A stretch of DNA of 64,000 nt from Mycobacterium lentiflavum (GCF_022374895.2 NZ_CP092423.2:3720001-3784000); one strand, 5' to 3'. Counted from the stretch's first letter, positions 16,164 to 24,595 are shown. Program-made: numbers and translations. Notes: generated by a model not told the origin, from the sequence alone.

Positions 16164-16204
16164 CTACCCGGTATCGGGCCTCCGTAGCCAACGAATCGGC
16201 TATG

Positions 16205-16210
16205 TAATAT
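16205..16210 (+). promoter_or_regulatory. Candidate -10 element (TAATAT) for a leaderless SDR transcript
   Basis: TAATAT ends 7 nt before the SDR ATG at 16218. Transcription normally starts about 7 nt after the -10 box, so the mRNA may begin at or next to the start codon. No Shine-Dalgarno sequence precedes the ATG, and no good -35 hexamer is seen, as is common in mycobacteria. Confidence 0.4.
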
Positions 16211-16217
16211 TTGCGCA

Positions 16218-17000
16218 ATGACGGGCCGGTTGGCGGGCAAGGTGGCGATCATCACCGGGGCAAGCACCGGCCTGGGACCAGTTCTGGGATCGGTGTTCGT
16301 CCGCGAAGGTGCGCGGGTACTGCTCGCCGCCCGGCGCGAGGAGCTGGTCCGCGAGGCCGCGGCGGCGGCAGGGCCTGGCGCGATCGCGATGCGGGCCGAC
16401 GTCACCGACGAGGAGGACGTCGCGGCCATGGTGGCACGCGCGGTCGGCGAGTTCGGACACGTCGACATCCTCTGCAACAATGCCGCCGCACCCGGAAAAG
16501 ACCACTGGATCTGGGAGCAGACGCTCGACAACTGGAATGCCACGATCGCCATCGATGTCACCGCGGCGATGCTGTGCACCCGCGAAGTGCTCAACCAGTC
16601 GATGCTGCAACGCCGCAGCGGAGTCATCCTGAATTTCTCCTCTACCGCGGGCTATCACGGCATCGTCCGCAAAACCCACTACGTGACCGCGAAGGCATCA
16701 CTGCGTGCTTTCACCAAGACCGTTGCGCTCGAAGTCGGTCCGCACGGGATCCGCTGCAATTGCATCGTGCCGGGCGCGATCGATACGGACCTATATCGCA
16801 ATTGGTTGCAGCGCACCGCCGACGAGCAGGGCGTCGAGGTCGAGGCCGTGCGTGCGAAATCTCTCAAAGATGTTGCTCTGCGCGATATTTCGTCGCCCGA
16901 CGATGTGGCCAACCTCGCGTTGTTCTTGGCCAGTGACGAGAGCCGAACCATCACCGGACAATCGATCCCCGTCGACGCCGGAGGGTATATGCAGGGATGA
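16218..17000 (+). CDS. Short-chain dehydrogenase/reductase (SDR)
   Basis: A 260-residue classical SDR using NAD(P). The cofactor motif is ITGASTGLG, followed by CNNAA, the catalytic Ser in NFSSTAG and the YVTAK Tyr-Lys pair. It ends with the VDAGGYMQG type C-terminus of classical SDRs. It would oxidise or reduce a secondary alcohol or ketone. Its stop overlaps the next gene's start (ATGA), so the SDR, the LLM oxidoreductase and the following protein form one translation-coupled operon opposite the TetR-P450 operon. Confidence 0.93.
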   Translation: MTGRLAGKVAIITGASTGLGPVLGSVFVREGARVLLAARREELVREAAAAAGPGAIAMRADVTDEEDVAAMVARAVGEFGHVDILCNNAAAPGKDHWIWEQTLDNWNATIAIDVTAAMLCTREVLNQSMLQRRSGVILNFSSTAGYHGIVRKTHYVTAKASLRAFTKTVALEVGPHGIRCNCIVPGAIDTDLYRNWLQRTADEQGVEVEAVRAKSLKDVALRDISSPDDVANLALFLASDESRTITGQSIPVDAGGYMQG

Positions 17001-17875
17001 GCACCTCATCGGTAAAGCTGTCGCTGTCCACACCGGTTGTGATCACGATGCCCGGCGCCAGTGCGGCCTGGGAGCAGGATGCTTCGATCGAGGAGCTGGC
17101 CCAGATCGCCGAAACCGCAGACCGGTTGGGCTATCACCACCTGACCTGCAGCGAGCACATCGCGTTGCCTGCGGTGGAAGGTCAACGCCGCGGTATGCGG
17201 TACTGGGATCCGCTGGCGACGTTGGGCTACCTGGCCGCGCGCACGCAGCGCATCCGGTTGGCCACCCACGTGTTAGTCCTCGGCTACCACCACCCGCTCG
17301 AAATCGCTAAGCGCTATGGCACGTTGGACAAACTCAGCAATGGCCGGCTCATCCTCGGCGTCGGCGTGGGCAGCCTCAAACAGGAATTCGACCTTCTCGG
17401 TGCCCCTTACGACGACCGCGGACCGCGCGGCGACGACGCGCTGCGAGCGCTACGCGCATCCCTGTCGGTCTCAGAACCCGCCTACCACGGCGAGTTTTAT
17501 TCGTTCGACGGCCTGGTCGTCGACCCGTGCGCGGTTCAGGATCATGTTCCCATCTGGATTGGCGGACGCACGCTGCGATCACTGCGCCGCGCCGTCACCC
17601 TGGCCGACGGGTGGGCGCCTTTCAATGTGACGTTGCAGCAGACCCGAGAATGGCTGGGCCGCTTCGAAATTCCGGCCGGCTTCGAGGTGGTGTTACCGCC
17701 GCCGGCCCCCCTGGACCCGATCAACGATCCCGAACGCACCCGCGAGATACTCGCCGACAGCGGCGCGCACGGCGCGACCACCATTACCACCTGGTTCACC
17801 CATACCTCGGTGCAGCACTATCTGGAGAACCTGCACGCCCTGGCCGAACTCCATCCCCCAGGCGGTGCCGCATGA
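16997..17875 (+). CDS. F420-dependent LLM-class oxidoreductase (TIGR03619-like)
   Basis: A 292-residue TIM-barrel flavin/F420 oxidoreductase of the luciferase-like family. Family features are DRLGYHHLTCSEHIALP, the RIRLATHVLVLGYHHPLEIAKRYGTLDKLSNGR stretch (cited by its ends only), LGVGVGSLKQEFDLLG, and VPIWIGGRT for the phosphate/F420 site. Mycobacteria commonly use F420H2 in such enzymes. It overlaps the SDR stop by 4 nt and the next start by 4 nt. The role is probably reduction or oxidation of the intermediate handled by the neighbouring SDR and P450. Confidence 0.9.
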   Translation: MSTSSVKLSLSTPVVITMPGASAAWEQDASIEELAQIAETADRLGYHHLTCSEHIALPAVEGQRRGMRYWDPLATLGYLAARTQRIRLATHVLVLGYHHPLEIAKRYGTLDKLSNGRLILGVGVGSLKQEFDLLGAPYDDRGPRGDDALRALRASLSVSEPAYHGEFYSFDGLVVDPCAVQDHVPIWIGGRTLRSLRRAVTLADGWAPFNVTLQQTREWLGRFEIPAGFEVVLPPPAPLDPINDPERTREILADSGAHGATTITTWFTHTSVQHYLENLHALAELHPPGGAA

Positions 17876-18597
17876 ACCGGGTCAAGGCCGGCATTTTCAG
17901 CCTCACCGCACCGTCCGACGACGAAAACGGTTACCTGCGTTGGCACCTGCTTGATCACATGCCGGAGCAGTATCAACTCCCAGGCATCGTGCACGGATTG
18001 CGCTGGATCGCAGACGGCGATTACCTCAACCATCGCCTCGCGACGGGCGGACCACTGGGCGAGGTCGGCAACGTCGTGCACTATCTGGTCGGCGACCCCG
18101 CCGAAGAAACATTCGATGACTTCGTGGCGCTCGGCCGTGAACTGCGGGAGAACGGTCGCTTCCCGGTCGCCCGGCCGTTACTGCAAATCGCGGGACTGCG
18201 TCTGCTGCAGTGGCACTCCTCGCCGCAGGCTCTCGTGTCCGCCGAGGTCGTGCCGTTCCGGCCGCACCGCGGAATTCTGTTGATCGTCGAGGAGCCCACC
18301 GACGGCCGTTCGAACGAATGGCTGCAATGGCTGCACGCCGAACACTTTCCGGCCTTGCTCGCCACGCCGGGCACCGCGGGCGCCTGGATGTTCGGTTCGA
18401 GCACCGGATGGAGCCATTTACCGCGGGGGTGGCGAGCCGACCACCAATACATCACCGTCGTTTACCTCGACGGGGACCCGCTGAGCACAACACGGGCCCT
18501 CGCACCGCTCGTCGAGGAACGGTGGCGAACCCACGCGGTGCGCCCCGTATTCGCCGGTCCGCTGCGCACGATGATCCATTGGGAAGCCTGGCCGTAG
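17872..18597 (+). CDS. Conserved protein of unknown function, third gene of SDR-LLM operon
   Basis: A 241-residue soluble protein joined to the LLM gene by an ATGA overlap. Two similar halves are visible: NGYLRWHLLDHMPEQYQLPGI early and NEWLQWLHAEHFPALLATPG later, each a W-x-x-x-H...P pattern followed by a strand (HGLRWIADGDYL and AGAWMFGSST). This suggests two EthD/dimeric alpha-beta barrel modules fused in tandem, a fold used by small ligand-binding or monooxygenase-helper proteins. No catalytic function is evident. Its operon position implies action on the same substrate as the SDR and LLM enzymes. Confidence 0.75.
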   Translation: MNRVKAGIFSLTAPSDDENGYLRWHLLDHMPEQYQLPGIVHGLRWIADGDYLNHRLATGGPLGEVGNVVHYLVGDPAEETFDDFVALGRELRENGRFPVARPLLQIAGLRLLQWHSSPQALVSAEVVPFRPHRGILLIVEEPTDGRSNEWLQWLHAEHFPALLATPGTAGAWMFGSSTGWSHLPRGWRADHQYITVVYLDGDPLSTTRALAPLVEERWRTHAVRPVFAGPLRTMIHWEAWP

Positions 18598-18695
18598 CCC
18601 GATGGGGGCCGGCACGCGCTGAACAGCGCCTTCGCGGCTACGGTAGGCACGGCGCGGTGCGCGCCTTCGGAGAAAGACCTCTAGGAGGACTTGCG

Positions 18696-19214
18696 ATGAA
18701 GAATCCGGACACTCGGCGGCGAATCAGCCGCGGTGTTACCGGGCTCGGCGCGGTCGTGTTGGCTGTCGTCCTGGCGGCGTGTTCCAACACCGGCAGCAAG
18801 CCCGCGTCGCCGACGAGCTCGAGTGCGCCACCGTCGAACACGATCTTGATGCTGGACCAGCACACCCACACGATCACTTCCAAAGTCAGCTGCACCAGCT
18901 CGGCCTCGGCACCGCACGCGACACCTCCGGAATCGGGTGATCTGACGACGCGAATCAGCGTCCACGACGATTCGGCATCGCTGTCCTTCGCGCTGTCGGA
19001 CGAGAAGCCGCCCAGCGTTGACGGGTTTTCGATTTCGCTGAAAGTCGGAAACGGCGAGTACCAGCTGCCCTATCAACCGACCCAATCCGTGAACCAGGTG
19101 ATGGTCACCAAAGACGGCCCGAAGTACACGATCACCGGCAACGGCCAGGGAACCATGCCCGGCCAAACCGGGATGCGTCAGATCACATTCGGGATACACC
19201 TGACTTGCCCGTGA
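18696..19214 (+). CDS. LpqH/19-kDa antigen-family lipoprotein
   Basis: A 172-residue lipoprotein of the mycobacterial 19-kDa (LpqH) family. The signal has an RRR n-region and lipobox LAAC (Cys near residue 29), followed by a Ser/Thr/Pro-rich linker that in relatives is glycosylated. The mature domain matches the family in order: SKVSCTSS, TTRISVHDD, VDGFSISLKVGNGEY, KYTITGNGQGTMPG and a last Cys (HLTCP) that pairs with the first. AGGAGG at 18683-18688 fixes ATG 18696. It is expected on the outer face of the membrane or cell envelope as a TLR2-active lipoprotein. It is a paralogue, not necessarily lpqH itself. Confidence 0.88.
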   Translation: MKNPDTRRRISRGVTGLGAVVLAVVLAACSNTGSKPASPTSSSAPPSNTILMLDQHTHTITSKVSCTSSASAPHATPPESGDLTTRISVHDDSASLSFALSDEKPPSVDGFSISLKVGNGEYQLPYQPTQSVNQVMVTKDGPKYTITGNGQGTMPGQTGMRQITFGIHLTCP

Positions 19215-19273
19215 ACGCCTGATCCGCGAAACATCGGTTGTCTAACCACGATCGCCTCTGAGATGCTGGCATC

Positions 19274-20263
19274 TTGGACATCTTCACGGAGTGGCAAAAG
19301 GGCGGGACGGAACTTCGCTGGCGGTCGACTACCGCCGCCAACGACGGGCAGGAAGTGGGGGTGTTCAGCCGCCGCAGCGGCACGGCTGGGGCACCGCCGC
19401 TCGTGCTCGTTCATGGCTTTCCGACGTCGAGCATCGATTACTTCGAGTTGGCCCACGAGCTGAGCTCCGACTTCGACATCTACCTGTTGGACTTTCCGGG
19501 TTACGGATTGTCGGACAAACCGCCGGAGCCCTACGTCTATTCGTTGTACGACGATGCGCGTCTGCTCGTGCACGCGATCACCGACGTGTGGCGACTGACC
19601 GAATTTCGCATGCTCACCCATGATCGCGGCAGCAGCGTCGGCATGATCGCGCTGGGCATGTTGGCGGCGTTGGACCCGCCGGTGGCCCCTCTCGACCTCA
19701 TCTTGACCAACGCCAACATCTACCTGCCGCTGGCGAATCTGACGCTGTTCCAAACCGCGCTGCTCGATCCCGAAACGGGGCGAGCCACCGCGGCCGCGAC
19801 CACACCGGAGACGCTGGCGGCCGGCATGGGCGCCAGCACCTTCATGCCGAGAAGGAAATTGACCGACCCTGAAATCGACGCGCTGGCCAAGTGTTTTGCC
19901 TACAAGGACGGGATCCGGGTACTGCCGGACACCATCCAATATCTGAACGAGCGCGCCGCAGACGAAACCAGTTGGCTAGAAGCACTTTCCACCAGCCAGG
20001 TGAACACCACCGTGGTGTGGGGACTGCACGACAACGTCGCGCCGCTGCGCGTCCCCAACCACGTGTGGCAGACGTACCTCAAGGCCAAGCCCGGCCGAAA
20101 TCGCTACTGGGTGGTGCCGGGCGCCGATCACTACGTGCAGTGCGACGCTGCCCGGCAATTGGCCCAGATTGTCCTGCTGACGGTCCAGGAAGAGGACATT
20201 CCGCTGCACACCCTCGGGAACCAGCCCGACGGCGCGGTGCTGGTGGATCAAAGCATTCTCTAA
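19274..20263 (+). CDS. Alpha/beta-hydrolase with Asp nucleophile (epoxide hydrolase/haloalkane dehalogenase-like)
   Basis: A 329-residue alpha/beta-hydrolase. It has LVLVHGFPTSSIDYFEL for the oxyanion hole and LTHDRGSSVGMI, where Asp occupies the nucleophile position as in epoxide hydrolases and haloalkane dehalogenases. VVWGLHDNVAPL suggests the acid and VPGADHYVQCD the catalytic His. The start is TTG at 19274, since no in-frame ATG or GTG lies close. Another dehalogenase is at 27.6 kb but is only distantly similar. The substrate is unknown. Confidence 0.85.
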   Translation: MDIFTEWQKGGTELRWRSTTAANDGQEVGVFSRRSGTAGAPPLVLVHGFPTSSIDYFELAHELSSDFDIYLLDFPGYGLSDKPPEPYVYSLYDDARLLVHAITDVWRLTEFRMLTHDRGSSVGMIALGMLAALDPPVAPLDLILTNANIYLPLANLTLFQTALLDPETGRATAAATTPETLAAGMGASTFMPRRKLTDPEIDALAKCFAYKDGIRVLPDTIQYLNERAADETSWLEALSTSQVNTTVVWGLHDNVAPLRVPNHVWQTYLKAKPGRNRYWVVPGADHYVQCDAARQLAQIVLLTVQEEDIPLHTLGNQPDGAVLVDQSIL

Positions 20264-20429
20264 CGTTGAATTCGTCGGTTTTGCCGAACCGTGGTTATCT
20301 CGCTGCTATGTCCGCGCAACCTGACGACCTCGGTGCTGCCCACGTTTCTGGCCCGAACGCTGGGGGCCGGCGCCGCAGCCCGGCGCGAGTGTGACGCCAG
20401 CCGCACGTTCGCGTTCGAGTGGGCGGTAG

Positions 20430-21632
20430 TCACCCCACCAAAACAGGCAAGCGCGCCCAGCCGCGCACGCTCGCAGTATGCGCCCGCTGGGCGTTCGGGT
20501 AGTCGACTTCCCAGTCGGGCCAGCGCTTGAGAACCTCTTCGAAGGCTACCCGCGCTTCCAACCTGGCCAGCGCGGAGCCCAAGCAGAAATGCAGGCCTTG
20601 CCCGAAGCTGAGATGACTGCCGCGGCGGTGGATGTCGTAACGATCCGGATCCGTGAAGTGGTTTTCGTCGCGGTTGGCGGACGCGTTCAGCAGCAGCATG
20701 AACGACCCCTCGGGTACCACGCGACCGTAGTGCTCGGCATCGCGTGCGACATAGCGGGCCTGCACCGGAGACGGCGGCTCGTAGCGCAGTGTCTCCTCGA
20801 TCGCGCCGGGGATCAGTGACGGGTCCGCGACGAGCTCACGGCGTTGATCGGGGTGATCCGACAGCAACTGCCCCATGAAACCGATTAAGCGAGCGGTGGT
20901 TTCGTTACCGGCACCAGCGATCATCGCGGTATAAGCCAGCACCTCGGTCCGGGATAGGGGTCGACGCGTCCCGTCCGGTTCGTCGATCTCGGCGCCCAGT
21001 AGTTCGGTCATCAGGTCGTCGGAAGGATGACTGGCCCGCCATTCGATGTAGTCGGCGAACAACGCGATGGAATTCGCGAAGACGTTCGCATCGATCGCAG
21101 CGGGGTCACTGTCCTTGGACAATTCGATGTTGGCGACGCTGCGGTCGCGGATCTTCTCTTGATCCTCTTCGGGGATGCCCAAGAGATAGCCGATGGTTCG
21201 CATCGGCATCATCGCGCCTAGGTCTGCGATGAAATCGAACCCGCTCCCGCCGACCAGGGGGTCCAGCTCACGGATGCAGAATCCACGAACCATCGACTCG
21301 ACGGCCAACATGCGCCTGGGGGTGAAAACCCGGGACAGCAGTTTGCGGTGCAGATCGTGCAGCGGAGGATCCTCGAACAGCAGAATGCCCGGTGGCACTT
21401 CGATATTCGCGAACAAGATATCGGCGGTGGTGCCCCGGCCGGAGCGGTAGGTCTCCCAGTTCGGCAGTTCGCGGACCACGTCGTCGTAGCGGCTCAGCGC
21501 GTAGAAGTTGTATTTCTCGTTGTAGTACAGCGGCGCTTCTTCGCGCATCCGCTTCCACACCGGATATGGGTTCGAGTCGATCTCGACGTCGAATGGGTCG
21601 TAATACAACTCAACGGCATTGGCGCTTGTCAT
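20430..21632 (-). CDS. Cytochrome P450 (second TetR-linked P450)
   Basis: A 400-residue bacterial P450. The I-helix is MIAGAGNETTARL, the ExxR is EETLRY, and the heme loop LSFGQGLHFCLGSALARLE matches the FGxGxHxCLG consensus. It differs clearly from the 14.2-kb P450 in heme loop and N-terminus. It lies 15 nt downstream of a TetR gene on the same strand, repeating the TetR-P450 pattern. It would act with ferredoxin and reductase encoded elsewhere. Confidence 0.95.
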   Translation of the reverse strand: MTSANAVELYYDPFDVEIDSNPYPVWKRMREEAPLYYNEKYNFYALSRYDDVVRELPNWETYRSGRGTTADILFANIEVPPGILLFEDPPLHDLHRKLLSRVFTPRRMLAVESMVRGFCIRELDPLVGGSGFDFIADLGAMMPMRTIGYLLGIPEEDQEKIRDRSVANIELSKDSDPAAIDANVFANSIALFADYIEWRASHPSDDLMTELLGAEIDEPDGTRRPLSRTEVLAYTAMIAGAGNETTARLIGFMGQLLSDHPDQRRELVADPSLIPGAIEETLRYEPPSPVQARYVARDAEHYGRVVPEGSFMLLLNASANRDENHFTDPDRYDIHRRGSHLSFGQGLHFCLGSALARLEARVAFEEVLKRWPDWEVDYPNAQRAHTASVRGWARLPVLVG

Positions 21633-21647
21633 AATCGGATCCCTAAC

Positions 21648-22298
21648 TCAGACGTTGCGGTGCAAGAAGCCGTGCAAGAGCGCTTGAACGAGTTCCTCAA
21701 CGATCACCTCCCGCGGCGGTGGCGTGTCCCCGAAGTAGGTCGAACGCAGCGCGGCCATGCCCGCGATCATCGAAACCGTTGAGTGCGCCGGCAAGTCGGG
21801 ATGGTCCGACCGCAACCCGCGCAATTGCATTCCCTCGACGCTGATTTGGCCGAGCACCGTGACCGCCCGGCGGATCTCGGCGATGCCGGCGTCCGTCTTT
21901 TCCTCGTCGCTGAGATTTTCGGCCGCCATCAGTGTCAGCAGCAGGCCCTGGTGTTCGACGAACACGTCGTAGAGCCGCGACACGAAAAGCCGAGTCAGCT
22001 CCTCCTCGTCGGTCTCCTCGGGGACCACCGATTGCCAGGTCTTGCCGAATTCGTCGACGAAGCTCACGAAGGGCACCACGAGTGCCTCGCGGAACAGCGC
22101 CGCCTTCGAGCCGAAATTGCGGAACAGCAGGTGCTCGGTGACACCGGCGGCCTGAGCGATCTCCCGCGTTGTGGTGCTGCGGTAGTCCTGACCGGCGAAA
22201 AGCGCCCGGGCAGCGTCGAGCAGCAGCCTGCGCGGCTCTCCGCGGGGCCGACGCGCCACCGTCGCCGGTGTCGGCGGCTTAGTCGCTCGCTGGGGCAC
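21648..22298 (-). CDS. TetR-family regulator of second P450 operon
   Basis: A 216-residue TetR regulator. The helix-turn-helix includes TTREIAQAAGVTEHLLFRNFGSKAAL (key parts TREIAQ, TEHLLFRNF). The N-terminus (PQRATKPPTPATVARRPRG) is basic and disordered, which is unusual but seen in mycobacterial relatives. It is the first gene of the TetR-P450 operon and divergent from the small membrane peptide and AveC-like genes. Two 11-bp palindromes at 22331-22364 are likely its operators. Confidence 0.9.
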   Translation of the reverse strand: MPQRATKPPTPATVARRPRGEPRRLLLDAARALFAGQDYRSTTTREIAQAAGVTEHLLFRNFGSKAALFREALVVPFVSFVDEFGKTWQSVVPEETDEEELTRLFVSRLYDVFVEHQGLLLTLMAAENLSDEEKTDAGIAEIRRAVTVLGQISVEGMQLRGLRSDHPDLPAHSTVSMIAGMAALRSTYFGDTPPPREVIVEELVQALLHGFLHRNV

Positions 22299-22330
22299 CG
22301 ATGTCCACTCCTCCCAACCTCACGCCTCGG

Positions 22331-22368
22331 GGATAGTATCCACTATCTAGATAGGATAGTATCCACTA
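22331..22368. promoter_or_regulatory. Two 11-bp palindromic half-operators 23 bp apart with a central 12-bp palindrome
   Basis: GGATAGTATCCACTA occurs at 22331-22345 and again at 22354-22368. Each copy begins with the palindrome GGATA-G-TATCC. The segment bridging them, CTATCTAGATAG at 22343-22354, is itself a perfect palindrome. It lies 32 nt from the TetR start and 34 nt from the small ORF start, consistent with cooperative TetR binding controlling both directions. Confidence 0.65.
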
Positions 22369-22402
22369 CCTTAACGATGCGCATCATCGAAAGGGTGACA
22401 CC

Positions 22403-22519
22403 ATGGGCGCTGTCATCATGCTCGGCACGCTGTTCGGCCTGATCATCCTGATCTTCGGGCTGGTAGTCCGGTTCGATCCCGAAGCCCGGCGCACGCCGAG
22501 CGAAAAGGACCGCCGGTGA
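22403..22519 (+). CDS. 38-residue single-span membrane peptide
   Basis: ATG at 22403 opens a 38-codon frame: MGAVIMLGTLFGLIILIF is one membrane span, then VVRFDPEARR and a charged end (SEKDRR). It ends in GTGA overlapping the GTG start of the AveC-like gene, so the two are translationally coupled. AAGGG lies about 7 nt upstream. Size and coupling suggest a small subunit or stabiliser of the AveC-like membrane protein. There is no recognised family. Confidence 0.7.
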   Translation: MGAVIMLGTLFGLIILIFGLVVRFDPEARRTPSEKDRR

Positions 22520-23301
22520 ACACCGAAATGACGCCGGTGATGGCCGGGGCTCAGTACTTTTCCTACGTCGCCAGCATCACGTTCCTAGTGGTCGGCATCT
22601 ATCTGAGCTACCGCCGCCGCCGCATCCATCCGCTGTTGCTACTTGGCGTTTCGGCAATCTCGTTCTCGTGGATCGAATCTCCCTACGACTGGGCGATGTA
22701 CGCACAGTTTCCGCCGGCGCTGCCCCGCATGCCGTCCTGGTGGCCGCTGAACATGACGTGGGGCGGGTTGCCGTTGGCGGTGCCGATCGGCTACGTCTCC
22801 TACTTCATCATTCCCGCCGTCACCGCGTCGGCCCTGGGACGCCGGCTGAGCGCAAAGTTCAACTGGCGCAGGCCGATTACCCTTCTGGTGGTCGGCCTCA
22901 TCGTCGGGTTCTGCTGGGCACTGTTTTTCAACGCCTTTACCGGAGCCCAGCTCGGCAACTTCTACTACGGCTACGTGATTCCCGGCCTGGCGATCTTCGA
23001 GGGGACCAAGCACCAATACCCGCTGTATGACTCGCTCGCGATGGGCATCCAGATGATGATCTTCACCTATCTGCTCGGCCGCACCGATGGACAAGGACGC
23101 AATGTCATCGATATGTGGGCCGACAAGAGATCGAAGAGCCGGGGGCAGTCCGCGGTGTTGTCCATCGTGGCGGTCATCGTCGTCGGACACGTGGTGTACG
23201 GCGCGGTCTTTGCGCCCCATCTCATTACGAAGCTGGGCGGCTATGTGACCGCGGGACCGACCGAGCAGCTGTATCCAGGCGTACCGAACCAACCCAAGTA
23301 A
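22516..23301 (+). CDS. AveC-like (spirocyclase-family) membrane protein
   Basis: A 261-residue protein with about six membrane segments. It resembles mycobacterial spirocyclase AveC-family proteins: an aromatic IESPYDWAMYAQF stretch after the second helix, WWPLNMTWGGLPL, then FWALFF-like and FNAFTGAQLGNFYYGYVIPG segments. In Streptomyces AveC acts as spiroketal cyclase/dehydratase in avermectin synthesis. The mycobacterial relatives have no proven reaction. GTG 22516 overlaps the stop of the 38-residue gene. The assignment rests on pattern, not on a search. Confidence 0.6.
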   Translation: MNTEMTPVMAGAQYFSYVASITFLVVGIYLSYRRRRIHPLLLLGVSAISFSWIESPYDWAMYAQFPPALPRMPSWWPLNMTWGGLPLAVPIGYVSYFIIPAVTASALGRRLSAKFNWRRPITLLVVGLIVGFCWALFFNAFTGAQLGNFYYGYVIPGLAIFEGTKHQYPLYDSLAMGIQMMIFTYLLGRTDGQGRNVIDMWADKRSKSRGQSAVLSIVAVIVVGHVVYGAVFAPHLITKLGGYVTAGPTEQLYPGVPNQPK

Positions 23302-23305
23302 GCGC

Positions 23306-24280
23306 TCAGCCCAGCGCCGCGGGCAGCACCTCGTCGCCCACCCGTTTGAGATACCGCCACGCGATGTCCGGCGGCAGCCCGCCGCACAGCGGCGACAAAT
23401 TGAGCATCTGGCCGGCGCGGACCCGCGAAATCGCTTCTGGCACCGAGATAATGATGTGCGACGTTGGCTTGGCGCGCAGTTCGTCGACGGTCTTCACGTG
23501 CGAGAAGCCCGCCGTAGTCTCGTCCCCGGGATTCCACGCCGCATAGGTTTGCACGTCGTGCAGCAGATGCTCCCCGATCTCCTTCCACGCCTGGTCCAGA
23601 TCGTCGGCGACGAACACGACCGACGGCGTGTTGCGGTCAGGAAACATTGTCGGACCGGGCTGATGGCCGTGCTCACGACAGGCCTGCTCGTAGGCCTCTT
23701 GCATGCCGGGCTCGTTTGCATTCCCGAGCATGCCCAGCCCGTATCGGCCGGCACGACGGGCCGCGGCCACCGTGCCACCGCCCCACATCAATCCCGGCCC
23801 GCCGGCGGTCAGTGGGCGCGGCGTCACCGTGATCCGCCGTCCGTCTTCTTCGACGGTTTCGCCGGCAAGCAGTCGCCGTAACAGCGAAAGCTTCTCGTCG
23901 CAGACGCGGCCGCGCTTCTTGATCGGCACGCCGAAGTGCTCGAACTCCTCGGGCCGGTAACCCAGCGCCAGGATGTATGACGCCCGCCCATTGCTGATGA
24001 TGTCGAGCACCGCCATGTCCTCGGCCAGGCGCACGGTTTCGTAGAACGGCAGGATCAGAATCATGCTCAGCGCCAGCCGCTGCGTTCGCGAGGCCACCGC
24101 CGACGCCAGCAAAAACGGGGACGGCAGGTAGCCGTCCTCCGAGCCGTGATGCTCGCAGATAACGGCGGCCAGACCACCGTGATCCTCTGCCCACGCACAC
24201 ATCTCGGGCGCCGCGGCGTACAGATCGGCGGGGGGCGCAGCCCACTCGGGGGCGCGCATGTCGAAGCGCAGTGTGTACAC
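23306..24280 (-). CDS. LLM-class F420/flavin-dependent oxidoreductase
   Basis: A 324-residue luciferase-like TIM-barrel protein. Features are MYTLRFDMRAP at the N-terminus, VICEHHGSEDGYLPSPF near residue 42, RLALSMILILPFYETVRLAED, SNGRASYILALGYRPEEFEHFG (typical LLM wording) and LMWGGGTVAAARR. Convergent with the AveC-like gene, 4 nt apart. Upstream lies an internally deleted copy of the same gene type. Probably F420-dependent; substrate unknown. Confidence 0.9.
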   Translation of the reverse strand: MYTLRFDMRAPEWAAPPADLYAAAPEMCAWAEDHGGLAAVICEHHGSEDGYLPSPFLLASAVASRTQRLALSMILILPFYETVRLAEDMAVLDIISNGRASYILALGYRPEEFEHFGVPIKKRGRVCDEKLSLLRRLLAGETVEEDGRRITVTPRPLTAGGPGLMWGGGTVAAARRAGRYGLGMLGNANEPGMQEAYEQACREHGHQPGPTMFPDRNTPSVVFVADDLDQAWKEIGEHLLHDVQTYAAWNPGDETTAGFSHVKTVDELRAKPTSHIIISVPEAISRVRAGQMLNLSPLCGGLPPDIAWRYLKRVGDEVLPAALG

Positions 24281-24298
24281 GGCAAACTCCTAGATGGC

Positions 24299-24595
24299 CT
24301 AATCGTTGTGATGCACGTTACACGTCTGATCGAAGGCGTAAAGCGGCAGCGTGGTCGCGGATGTCGAGTGTGAATCCTGCGACGCGACACGCCGCCGCAG
24401 CGTCGTCAGATTCACTCTCGTTGCCCGGTTGGTCCTGGCCGCGGCGGCCGCGGCGCGTTCGAGGTACGGCCACGCCACATCGGGTGCGACGCCGCGGGTC
24501 TCTGCCCACGCGCACATGTCGATGGCCGCCGCGTACAGATCGGCGGCCGGACCAGCCCATGCCGGGGCGCGCATGTCGAACCTCAGTGTGAACAT
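24299..24595 (-). pseudogene. LLM oxidoreductase remnant with a large internal deletion
   Basis: The reading frame begins MFTLRFDMRAPAWAGPAADL and continues through DMCAWAETRG, matching the first 36 residues of the adjacent LLM gene (MYTLRFDMRAPEWAAPPADL, EMCAWAEDHG). It then jumps to VAPDVAWPYLERAAAAAA, matching that gene's C-terminal PPDIAWRYLKR segment near residue 308. About 270 codons of barrel are missing. The rest (about 45 residues) has no LLM match. It is a deletion relic of a tandem duplicate, although the shortened frame remains open for 98 codons. Confidence 0.75.

Noticed and set aside
20291..20530. 80-codon plus-strand frame between the hydrolase and the second P450
   Set aside because: Overlaps the P450 3' end, no domain, and only the first part lies in intergenic DNA. 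Sequence around 20388 (GCGAGTGTGACG) faintly resembles the arm of the hairpin element but has no partner arm.
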